From NCBI RefSeq assembly GCF_000382145.1, contig NZ_KB907624.1, forward strand, positions 91,021 through 155,020: a stretch of DNA of 64,000 bases, given 5' to 3'. The notes beneath the pieces were generated by a model. The model worked only from the letters and a program-made list of their open reading frames with translations, did not search any database and was not told the DNA's origin. This document shows, piece by piece, positions 28,050 to 36,123 of this stretch (position 1 is the first letter of the stretch; each line of letters starts with the position of its first letter). Source of the stretch: Psychrobacter lutiphocae DSM 21542 (GTDB lineage: Bacteria; Pseudomonadota; Gammaproteobacteria; Pseudomonadales; Moraxellaceae). Both the position numbers and the translations under genes were made by a program.

Positions 28050-28700
28050 ATGACAGAATTTAATGACAAAAAAGATAGCAATGTTGGCTTGGGAAATAAT
28101 AATACAGCGCAAAAAGTCATAGTTGTTAATGTGGCTAAACAACAGTTAAGTTTACGGCAACTAAGTTTACCGAAACCAAGTTTACCGAAACCAAGTTTAC
28201 GGAAACTAGCTATAAGCCAGAATATAGACCAAAACAACCCAAGTCATATACAACAATACAGTGAGGTAATACGCAATTTTGACATATCCACAGCCAAAAA
28301 TGGTATAGGTAGTCAAGAGGGTAGTTATTGTACGCCTCTTGGCAAGCACAGCATAGCAGCAAAAATAGGTACAGATTTACCGATAAATAGTGTGTTTGTC
28401 GCTAGAGAGCCGACTGGTGAGATTTATAGCGAGCAACTTGGGCAACAATACCCTGATCGTGATTGGATTTTGACCCGTATTTTAAGGCTTCAAGGCTGTG
28501 AAGAGGGGGTTAATAAGGGGCACAATGAGCTGGGCTGCTGTGACAGTTATCAACGCTATATCTATATTCATGGTACACCTGATACTGAGCCTATGGGTGT
28601 ACCTTTATCGCATGGCTGTGTACGGATGCGTAATACAGATCTTATTTGGCTGTATGAACAGGTAGAACAAGGTACACCTGTATATATCACAGCCAGCTAG
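28050..28700 (+). CDS. L,D-transpeptidase (YkuD) family protein without a visible signal peptide
   Basis: A 216-residue protein whose YkuD signature is complete: His174 in IHGTPDTEPMG and SHGCVRM with catalytic Cys190. The family beta-sheet start VIVVNVAKQQLSL is present at 23-35, and FDISTAKNGIG plus YCTPLGKH continue the fold. Between these, a 5-residue repeat (LPKPS) has been inserted by a 15-bp tandem duplication. The N terminus (MTEFNDKKDSN...) is hydrophilic and lacks a signal peptide or anchor, unusual for an enzyme acting on periplasmic peptidoglycan; small cytosol-predicted YkuD proteins of this kind are known in Moraxellaceae and relatives. Substrate is unknown. Confidence 0.85.
   Translation: MTEFNDKKDSNVGLGNNNTAQKVIVVNVAKQQLSLRQLSLPKPSLPKPSLRKLAISQNIDQNNPSHIQQYSEVIRNFDISTAKNGIGSQEGSYCTPLGKHSIAAKIGTDLPINSVFVAREPTGEIYSEQLGQQYPDRDWILTRILRLQGCEEGVNKGHNELGCCDSYQRYIYIHGTPDTEPMGVPLSHGCVRMRNTDLIWLYEQVEQGTPVYITAS
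28143..28202 (+). repeat. In-frame 15-bp repeats within the YkuD domain
   Basis: Four units around AAACCAAGTTTACCG encode LSLRQ, LSLPK, PSLPK and PSLRK. They appear to have grown from the conserved QQLSL strand of the domain. Confidence 0.93.
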
Positions 28701-28794
28701 TTTATGTTTTCTTGAGCTAGCTTCTGCTTTTCCTTGAGCTAGCTTCTGTTTCTGCACAGCAACATCTACCTCTACCTCTTTATATCCAAAAGCT

Positions 28795-30414
28795 CTATTT
28801 CCAAAATACTGGTAACTGCTGGAGTGCTTGCAAGCTATTGGCGCAGGCCTGCATACTATGTGGATTTTGGGCTGTAAAATAGCCTACTGCAAACCAAGCT
28901 TTGGCGTCTTCCTTAGTTTTTGCCTGATAAAAGTCATGGGCCACCAGATCATCATTGTAATTACCTAATAAATCCTGCATAGGTGCAATACTACTCAAAA
29001 ACACTTTAACCTGTTTCTTTTTATATAAAGGTGCTACAAACTCTGTCAAATAGCGCAAGCTTTTTAAACGCTTGCGTAGCTTGTGTTGAGAGTCTATATC
29101 TAAGGTAGCAAACTGGGTACTGGCTTTAACAATTTTGTTGTATAAAGTATCCAATATCAGGCTACATTCTTGTTTTAAAGAAGTCTTGTTTTTTGCCTTA
29201 TCTTGTTTGGTTGCAGCCTTATTTTTTTTGTTTAGAGGGTTATCTTTTTTTGCCGAACTCATGGTAAATTCAATTAGCTCTAATAAGGTTAACTGAAAAT
29301 CATTGGCGCGTATGGCAGCTATTGGCTCAATAATACGTTTTGCACCACAATTGTCTGCTGGCTGTTGCCAGTTAACTACGGGTCCACCCATGCTTTTAAG
29401 TTTTGGTTGGGTTTGTGATTGTAGTAATTGATAGTCACGATATTCACCGAGTAAGCTAAAGGTTTGCTTTAAAATAGGGATCCACTCAGGATTGATTTGG
29501 CTTGAAAAGCTAGCAAATGCGGTTAATGCCGTTCGTAGTCTGCGAATCCCAACGCGTAGTTGATGAACGTGGCTTTCGTCATAGTTGCTAGAGGCAATAG
29601 CGCTAACATTAGGCAGAATTTGTAACATACAGTTGTGAACTACGGCTCGCAAAAACTGGGGTTGACTCATTTTTTTGCTAACGGCTAAGTTTTTTAGGTT
29701 AGCCTTGGTGGCATCGGTATGGTCTTTGTTTGCTACTAATAAGCCACCACGCTCAGCTTTGGTTACTGTGCTTAGGCATAGTTGATAGCGTTTGCACCAG
29801 ATCTTTGCAGTTTCAAACAAAAAGGCCACATCGCCTTGCAATAATTCAAGCTCTAGCTCGATAATGGGCTGGGTAATTTGTGGGTTTTTACCATGAATGA
29901 TCAGTCCTTCATCATAAGCCATTTCGATGATGTTGTTGTCTTTTTTAATTAAGCGGGTCGTACGCTGTATGTCTGTGACATATTGACAGCTTAGCTTTTC
30001 ATTAGCTATTTTAAGTGTATTGGCAGTACTGACAGCTGATCCATCCGTTAAATTAACAGCTGGGCTTGAGGCTTGAGCATTGGCTATTAATCCCGCTAAG
30101 TCAATAGATTTATAAACGGATAAATCAGGAGCAAGTTGTTGTTGCTGTGCCAGAGCAGCCGCATCTTCACTTAAAACATTATTCTGTTCACCACGAGATG
30201 CCATGCCATCACCGTTAGATTTCAAAGTCTGAACCCAAGCATCACCTTCTTTACGTATTCTTAAAGCCATCCCTGATGAGGCAAGCGTATTGTCAGGAGT
30301 GTCAAAGTAGTGAGCAGCTAGCTGAAATGTCGTTGAAGATTTTATTTTTGCCTGACGCATTAAGGAGGCAACTTTGTATTCGGGTACTAAAAATTTAAGT
30401 TCAATTTCTTGCAT
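28795..30414 (-). CDS. CYTH-CHAD domain protein (inorganic triphosphatase-like)
   Basis: A 539-residue two-domain protein. The N-terminal CYTH (triphosphate tunnel metalloenzyme) domain opens with the diagnostic EIELKF (residues 3-8), followed by YFDTPDNTLASSGMALRIRKEG and later PIIELELELL. The C-terminal CHAD domain, rich in conserved His/Arg, starts near SHVHQLRVGIRRLRTAL and includes HKLRKRLKSLRYLTEF. E. coli YgiF has this architecture and hydrolyses inorganic triphosphate; CHAD domains bind polyphosphate. A Lys-rich insert (about residues 395-415) interrupts CHAD. The gene is alone on its strand. Confidence 0.9.
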   Translation of the reverse strand: MQEIELKFLVPEYKVASLMRQAKIKSSTTFQLAAHYFDTPDNTLASSGMALRIRKEGDAWVQTLKSNGDGMASRGEQNNVLSEDAAALAQQQQLAPDLSVYKSIDLAGLIANAQASSPAVNLTDGSAVSTANTLKIANEKLSCQYVTDIQRTTRLIKKDNNIIEMAYDEGLIIHGKNPQITQPIIELELELLQGDVAFLFETAKIWCKRYQLCLSTVTKAERGGLLVANKDHTDATKANLKNLAVSKKMSQPQFLRAVVHNCMLQILPNVSAIASSNYDESHVHQLRVGIRRLRTALTAFASFSSQINPEWIPILKQTFSLLGEYRDYQLLQSQTQPKLKSMGGPVVNWQQPADNCGAKRIIEPIAAIRANDFQLTLLELIEFTMSSAKKDNPLNKKNKAATKQDKAKNKTSLKQECSLILDTLYNKIVKASTQFATLDIDSQHKLRKRLKSLRYLTEFVAPLYKKKQVKVFLSSIAPMQDLLGNYNDDLVAHDFYQAKTKEDAKAWFAVGYFTAQNPHSMQACANSLQALQQLPVFWK

Positions 30415-30602
30415 GTTTTATCCTTGAAGTTTTTGTAAAGATAGTTTTACAAAGAGATGTTAAGGCAGGTGGGCTAGAGCTTTATATTCATCTTATTTTT
30501 TCTTTGATTTTATGCTTAAGGTAGATGTTAGGATAAGTGTCTGATAATAACAAGTAAATTAACGTGATATATTCATGACAAACGTAAGCAGAGATATATT
30601 GA

Positions 30603-30736
30603 TAGGACTTACGCAAAAGTATAATTTAAAGGCTTTAAAAGCGACTGGTTATTATTTACGGAGCGTCTGGCTCTACTTTCAGAGGATTCATAAATGATTA
30701 GCAGTTGCCATCATATCTACACGTGCGTAAGTCCTA
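30603..30736. mobile_element. MITE-like element, TAGGACTTACGCA family, copy 2
   Basis: Intact ends TAGGACTTACGCA and TGCGTAAGTCCTA are perfect inverted repeats. The interior matches 15572-15705 and can form a long internal hairpin. It is non-coding and lies in the 475-bp gap between the CYTH-CHAD gene and aceA; the remainder of the gap has only the aceA terminator. Confidence 0.9.
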
Positions 30737-30816
30737 ATTGCGTTATTTTCCTAGTCTGACTGCGTTTTGTTTTATTGTTATTGTCATTATTATTAAAATG
30801 AAGACGCGCCTTAAAC

Positions 30817-30850
30817 AAAAAATCGCCCTAACCGAAGTTAGAGCGATTTT
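30817..30850 (-). terminator. Rho-independent terminator of aceA
   Basis: Read on the minus strand, AAAATCGCTCTAAC and its complement GTTAGGGCGATTTT close around a TTCG loop and run into TTTTTT. Confidence 0.88.
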
Positions 30851-30889
30851 GTGTTCAATGATGAACTAAGAATGTTTTATAAAGCGTTC

Positions 30890-32473
30890 TTAGAACTGGT
30901 TCATTGTGTTTTTCTCACCGCCAGCTTTAAGTGCATTTTCACCAGAGAAGATCTCTTTGTGATCGTCACCTAAGTCAGAACCAGCCATTGCTTGGTGCTT
31001 AACGCAAGCGATACCTTCACGGATTTCTTTACGTTGTACGCCAGCAGCATAAGCAAGCATACCGTCTTCACCGAAGTAACCTTTGGCTAGCTCATGAACG
31101 CTTAGCGCAGTGGTGTGGTAAGTTGGTAGCGTGATTAAGTGATGGAATACACCGGCTTCACGTGACGCATCTTTCTGGAAGTTTTTCGCAGCTTGGTCAG
31201 CAGCAGCGTCAAGTTCAGTACCGTCATAGTCAGCACTCATCAAGTTGTTCTTGTCGTATGCTGAGATATCTTTGCCTTCTTCTTCCCACTTAGCGATAAC
31301 TTGCTTACGGAAGTTTAGCGTCCAGTTGAACGATGGGCTGTTGTTGTATACTAGCTTCGCTTCTGGGCGTTTTTCTTTAATGCGATCTACCATCATTTTG
31401 ATGTGTTCAACATCTGGCGTTGGAGTTTCGATCCACAGTAGGTCAGCACCGTTTTCTAGCGCAGTCACACAGTCAAGAACAACGCGGTCAATGTTAGTTT
31501 CTTCACGGAACTGATATAGACCATTAGCTAGACGTTTAGGACGAACCAGTTTGCCATCACGTTTTAGTAAGACATCATTTTCTTTAGCATCAGCGATGTC
31601 GATTTCTTCAACATCGATAAAGTCGATGTACTGTGAAGCTAGGTCGCCTGGTTTTTCGGATACTGGGATTTTTTGTGTTAGTGATGCACCTTCAGAGTCA
31701 GTACGGGCAACGATAACGCCATCGTCAACACCAAGCTCTAAGAAAGCATAACGGATAGCGTTTAGCTTAGAGATGAAGTCTTCGTGAGGTACAGTTACTT
31801 TACCTGCTTGGTGACCACACTGTTTAGCGTCAGATACTTGGTTTTCGATCTGGATGGCACAAGCACCCGCTTCGATCATTGCTTTTGTTAGCAAGTAAGT
31901 AGCTTCTTCGTTACCAAAGCCTGCATCGATGTCAGCGATGATTGGCACAACGTGTGATTCAAAGTTGTTGATTTTTTCTTCGATAGCCGCAGTATCTTGG
32001 CCAGCTTCTTTTGCAGCGTTAAGCTCACGGAAGTAGTCGTTTAGCACTTTGGCATCTGCTTGACGTAAGAAGGTGTATATCTCTTCGATAAGCGCTGGTA
32101 CAGTGGTTTTTTCGTGCATTGATTGGTCAGGTAGTGGGCCAAGTTCTGAGCGAAGGGCAGCTACCATCCAGCCTGATAGGTAGATGTAGGTTTTATCAGT
32201 TGTACCAAAGTATTTTTTCTTAGCGTACATTGTTTGCTGGGCAATAAAGCCATGCCATGCACCAAGAGACTGAGTGTACTTAGAGTGGTCGGCATCATAC
32301 TCTGCCATATCTTTACGCATGATGGCAGCTGTGTATTTTGCAATATCAAGACCAGTTTTAAAGCGGTTTTGAACCATCATACGAGCGGCATCAGCTTCAC
32401 TGATGTTTTTCCAGTTGCCATGTTTTGCTTTGATTTCACGGATATGGTCAATAGCTGATTTATAAGTTGACAT
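30890..32473 (-). CDS. aceA: Isocitrate lyase
   Basis: Splits isocitrate into glyoxylate and succinate, the first step of the glyoxylate shunt needed for growth on acetate and fatty acids. The 527-residue protein is the long Pseudomonas/Acinetobacter type. The catalytic loop is QCGHQAGKVTVPH (around residues 215-230, Cys in place), with IADIDAGFGN for metal binding and WIETPTPD, NNSPSFNW and THHLITLPTYHTTA-like segments for substrate. ATG 32473 follows AAGGAGACAATTG on the minus strand; the TTG codon just before is rejected. A LysR gene is divergent across a 529-bp gap. aceB or glcB is not in the window. Confidence 0.97.
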   Translation of the reverse strand: MSTYKSAIDHIREIKAKHGNWKNISEADAARMMVQNRFKTGLDIAKYTAAIMRKDMAEYDADHSKYTQSLGAWHGFIAQQTMYAKKKYFGTTDKTYIYLSGWMVAALRSELGPLPDQSMHEKTTVPALIEEIYTFLRQADAKVLNDYFRELNAAKEAGQDTAAIEEKINNFESHVVPIIADIDAGFGNEEATYLLTKAMIEAGACAIQIENQVSDAKQCGHQAGKVTVPHEDFISKLNAIRYAFLELGVDDGVIVARTDSEGASLTQKIPVSEKPGDLASQYIDFIDVEEIDIADAKENDVLLKRDGKLVRPKRLANGLYQFREETNIDRVVLDCVTALENGADLLWIETPTPDVEHIKMMVDRIKEKRPEAKLVYNNSPSFNWTLNFRKQVIAKWEEEGKDISAYDKNNLMSADYDGTELDAAADQAAKNFQKDASREAGVFHHLITLPTYHTTALSVHELAKGYFGEDGMLAYAAGVQRKEIREGIACVKHQAMAGSDLGDDHKEIFSGENALKAGGEKNTMNQF

Positions 32474-33002
32474 CAATTGTCTCCTTGATTGAGGATGGGT
32501 TGGGTAAAATAAATGGGTCTTAGTGATGGAAAGTAAGTATAATTCGTACTAAGACAACCTTATTTCACTCATGAATACGAGGGGATACTACTAGGTAGTT
32601 CATCTCGGTATTTTTAGGGAAAGTTGCTATATATTTTATGAATGTTTTTCTATTTATTAGTTGTTCTAAGTCCAATAAATTCAATCATAATTGTTAGTGT
32701 GTGACTACTATGCCCTTAACAGTTGCTAATCACTATAACTATATTTATCAGATTTATCTAGTTTATGATGGTTATCTTGGGTATTTATTTAAATTATAGT
32801 ATAATAAACATCAGGGTTTAACGCTGTTTTTAGCGGCTTATCTACTACTAAGATAGCATGAAAAATAAATATTAAGATGATTTTAAGTGGTCATAATTAA
32901 GCATAAATTAAATGTATCATAGACAACGATAACATAATCAATAATAAGCCAATAAAATTACCAAACCATTACAAATATTAAATACAAAAGTCAGAGAGAA
33001 TT
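32474..33002. other. Divergent intergenic region between aceA and a LysR gene
   Basis: No gene seen. It is strongly AT-rich near 32750-32990 and should hold promoters for both genes. TTTAGCGGCTTATCTACTAC near 32830 and other patches show no clear palindrome that I can assign to a regulator. Confidence 0.5.
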
Positions 33003-33992
33003 ATGAATTTACAACGGGTCGATTTAAATTTATTAGTAAATTTAGACGTATTATTACGTGAAAAAAATGTTACTAGGGCAGCAGAGCAATTAGGAATAAC
33101 CCAGCCTGCTATGAGTAATATTTTGCGCCGGTTGCGTAAGTTATTTAATGACCCTTTGTTAGTTCGATCTTCAGAAGGCATGACCCCAACTGAACGTGCG
33201 TTGGAGTTACAGCCACGAATACGTGAAATTTTAGCAGAGCTGGCTCAGTTGTTAGAGCCTAGAACAGAGTTTAGGCCTTATAGTACATCTCGTGTATTTA
33301 GGATTATGACCTCCGACTATGCAGAGGCTACTTTAGTCCCCCGTTTGGTTAAAGCATTGCGATCAGAAGCACCTAATGTCATTTTAGATTTTTTAACCCC
33401 ATCGGATGTGTCTTATCGTGATATGGAGCAGGGACGGGTGGATTTGGCGATTAACCGTTTTAATGAAATTCCGCAAAGCTTTCACCAAGTTTTAGTTTGG
33501 CGAGATACCTTTAGTTGCCTTTTATCTGCTGAAAGCCCTTATGCCAATCGCTTTAATCTTAAAAATTATCTGAAGGCACAGCATGTTTGGGTTTCAAAAA
33601 CAGGCATGGGCGTAGGTTTTGGGGTTAATCCAGACAAGTCAGGAGGCCTTGGTTCTATTGACCAAGCGTTGCAGCGTCTAGGGCAAAAGCGTCAAATTAG
33701 CGTCTTTACCCGTCATTATCAAATGCCTGCTATGTTGGCTGCAAATAAAGACTTGATAGCCACTTTGCCAACACGAGTTGCACGTATGCAGGCGAATAAT
33801 GACAGGATTATTTTAAAAGACCCACCATTTTTTATTCCAGAGTTTGAATTAACCATGGCATGGTCGCCTTTATTACAACACCATCCAGCTCACCGCTGGC
33901 TTCGTCAATTAATTATGCATGTAGCGCGGCAAGTGGTTGCTGATGAACAGCAAAATGTAGAGGAAGCACCAGTGATTAGTCATTTGTTTTAG
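33003..33992 (+). CDS. LysR-family transcriptional regulator divergent from aceA
   Basis: A 329-residue regulator. The N-terminal helix-turn-helix is typical (DLNLLVNLDVLLREKNVTRAAEQLGITQPAMSNILRRLRKLF in spaced segments, then DPLLVRSSEGMTPTERA). The C-terminal effector domain starts near RVFRIMTSDYAEATLVPRL. It belongs to the NodD-like branch of LysR proteins rather than the CrgA-like branch of the other LysR gene here. The divergent placement makes aceA control a reasonable guess, not more. Confidence 0.9.
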   Translation: MNLQRVDLNLLVNLDVLLREKNVTRAAEQLGITQPAMSNILRRLRKLFNDPLLVRSSEGMTPTERALELQPRIREILAELAQLLEPRTEFRPYSTSRVFRIMTSDYAEATLVPRLVKALRSEAPNVILDFLTPSDVSYRDMEQGRVDLAINRFNEIPQSFHQVLVWRDTFSCLLSAESPYANRFNLKNYLKAQHVWVSKTGMGVGFGVNPDKSGGLGSIDQALQRLGQKRQISVFTRHYQMPAMLAANKDLIATLPTRVARMQANNDRIILKDPPFFIPEFELTMAWSPLLQHHPAHRWLRQLIMHVARQVVADEQQNVEEAPVISHLF

Positions 33993-34196
33993 ATGTCAGT
34001 TTTTTTATTGTATATTTTTTTATGATAGACAAGATATACAAACAGTTGTCTTAAAATAATAGCCATTACAGATGTATTTAAACAACTGTATCTAAAAAAA
34101 TAGGCTCTAAAAAATAACCTAAAAAACGGTGGTTATATGAATTTACACCAACAAGATCACACCAACAAAATTCTACATAAATAAGGTACAACAAGT

Positions 34197-35957
34197 ATGA
34201 TCCACTCCAATTCGTCAATAGCTATACTTACCAAAGTTAAAAGCTTGACTGTGCTTACAGCGGTTATGATGCTTAGCGCCAGCCTATTGCCGGCTTGCGG
34301 TAATGTCAATTCAGATAGGCAACCAACGCCTAGCACCCAAACTGCCAATAGTGGCAAAAGTAGTCGTGAGATGCTGCCAACAGAGGTGCTAAATCAGTTA
34401 AACGCATTACCACAATTGACCCAAGGGTTAGGTAATACAGGGGCTGACGTTCTAGATCCAACCAAACCGACCTTGGTTAAGTTTTGGGCCAGTTGGTGTC
34501 CGTTATGTTTGGGTACACTTGAAGAAACAGAAAGTTGGCGTCAAGACGCAGCTTTTACTGGACTTAACGTGATTACAGTTGCCAGTCCTGGTCATCTAAA
34601 TGAACAACAGGGAGTAGAGTTTATCCAGTGGTATGCTGGCGTACAGAGCGATTATCCTAAGCTACCTGTCTTAACCGATACTTCAGGCAATTTAATTAAG
34701 CAGCTAGGAGTTCAGGTCTATCCAAGTTGGGCAATACTGGATACGCAAGGTAATTTGGTACGTTTAATTAAGGGTAACTTGACCACAGAGCAAGCCTATG
34801 CCTTGGCAGAAAATGCTGGTAATGACTTTATTGCGCTAAAAAATAGTACTGCCAAACCTGAGCAAGCCATATCAGAACAAGCCACGGCCACATCAGATAA
34901 AGGTAGCCAAAAAAATGGGGTATATTACAACTCAGATGGGGCACCGATAAACACCAAGACAATTTATCTTGCTGGTGGCTGCTTTTGGGGGTTAGAAGCG
35001 TATATGGAACGAGTTGATGGAGTGGTAGATGCCATATCTGGCTACGCCAATGGTGATTCTAAATATCCAGATCCCAGCTATGAGCAAGTGATAGCTGGCT
35101 CAGGTCATGCTGAAACGGTCAAAGTCATTTATGATGCCGATAAAATAGACTTAGATACTGTCTTAAAATACTATCTGCGTGTGGTTGACCCGACCAGTCT
35201 CAACAAACAAGGTAATGATAGGGGCGTGCAGTATCGTACTGGTATTTATTACACAGATCCTGCTGATCAAGCGGTCATTGATAGCGCATTGCAGTCTTTA
35301 GCATCGAATTATAGTAAGCCGATTGTGGTTGAAAACAAGCCCTTACAAAACTTTTCGTTAGCCGAAGAGTATCATCAAGATTACTTAGCCAAAAATCCAA
35401 ATGGCTACTGTCATATTGATATCAGCTTGGCCAATGATAAGATTCAACCCAGTAGCAAAGCTGTTAAACTGGCACCAGCGAAGACAGTTGCTGAAGCGTT
35501 AGATCCCAAGCGCTATGCCAATTTTGACAAAAATGCGTTAAAAAACACCCTAACCAAGTCGCAATATGAGATTACCCAAAAGGCAGGTACAGAACGTGCC
35601 TTTAGTCATGAGTATGATCATCTGTTTGCGCCAGGTATCTATGTTGATGTGGTCAGCGGTGAGCCGTTATTTTTATCAACCCATAAGTATGATTCAGGCT
35701 GTGGCTGGCCAAGCTTTTGGCAGCCGATAGCGCCTGAGGTCATTACCGAGCATGAGGATAATGCGTATAATATGTTACGCACCGAAGTACGCTCACGAGT
35801 GGCAGACTCGCACTTAGGTCATGTGTTTAATGATGGTCCAAAAGACAAAACTGGGCTACGTTATTGCATTAATGGCGGTGCGTTGCAGTTTATTCCAGTG
35901 GATAAGATGCCGCAATCTGGTTATGGTGTGTTTGTTGACCAAGTTAAGGTCAAATAG
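34197..35957 (+). CDS. msrAB: Thioredoxin-MsrA-MsrB fusion lipoprotein (PilB-type methionine sulfoxide reductase)
   Basis: A 586-residue envelope protein that repairs oxidised methionine. An N-terminal signal ends in a lipobox (SLLPACG, Cys about 38), so it is probably a lipoprotein, unlike the usual soluble periplasmic form. Three domains follow: TlpA/thioredoxin-like with [12 protein letters not shown] (about 94-106), MsrA with [12 protein letters not shown] (about 258-270) and MsrB with SGCGWPSFW (about 500) and [11 protein letters not shown] (about 555). This is the order of Neisseria PilB, in which the first domain regenerates the two reductases. The stop codon lies within the first unit of a 15-bp tandem array. 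Confidence 0.95.
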   Translation: MIHSNSSIAILTKVKSLTVLTAVMMLSASLLPACGNVNSDRQPTPSTQTANSGKSSREMLPTEVLNQLNALPQLTQGLGNTGADVLDPTKPTLVKFWASWCPLCLGTLEETESWRQDAAFTGLNVITVASPGHLNEQQGVEFIQWYAGVQSDYPKLPVLTDTSGNLIKQLGVQVYPSWAILDTQGNLVRLIKGNLTTEQAYALAENAGNDFIALKNSTAKPEQAISEQATATSDKGSQKNGVYYNSDGAPINTKTIYLAGGCFWGLEAYMERVDGVVDAISGYANGDSKYPDPSYEQVIAGSGHAETVKVIYDADKIDLDTVLKYYLRVVDPTSLNKQGNDRGVQYRTGIYYTDPADQAVIDSALQSLASNYSKPIVVENKPLQNFSLAEEYHQDYLAKNPNGYCHIDISLANDKIQPSSKAVKLAPAKTVAEALDPKRYANFDKNALKNTLTKSQYEITQKAGTERAFSHEYDHLFAPGIYVDVVSGEPLFLSTHKYDSGCGWPSFWQPIAPEVITEHEDNAYNMLRTEVRSRVADSHLGHVFNDGPKDKTGLRYCINGGALQFIPVDKMPQSGYGVFVDQVKVK

Positions 35958-36055
35958 CAACCAGTCAAATAGCAACCAGTCAAATAGCAACCAGTCAAAT
36001 AGCAACCAGTCAAATAGCAACCAGTCAAATAGCAATAAGTCAAATAGCAACCAGT
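35951..36055. repeat. 15-bp tandem array, 7 units, overlapping the msrAB stop
   Basis: Seven units of CAAATAGCAACCAGT; one reads CAAATAGCAATAAGT. The first unit contains the final Lys codon and stop (AAATAG) of msrAB, so the array is an iterated copy of the gene's 3' end. Each unit therefore carries a TAG. Confidence 0.97.
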
Positions 36056-36123
36056 CTAATAACTATTAACCTGATAGCTATCAACCTGATAATAAGAATA
36101 AAATAGTAAGTTATGAATACGTT

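Noticed and set aside
3905..36055. CRISPR arrays
   Set aside because: Units are directly adjacent 15-mers without spacers and no cas genes are present.
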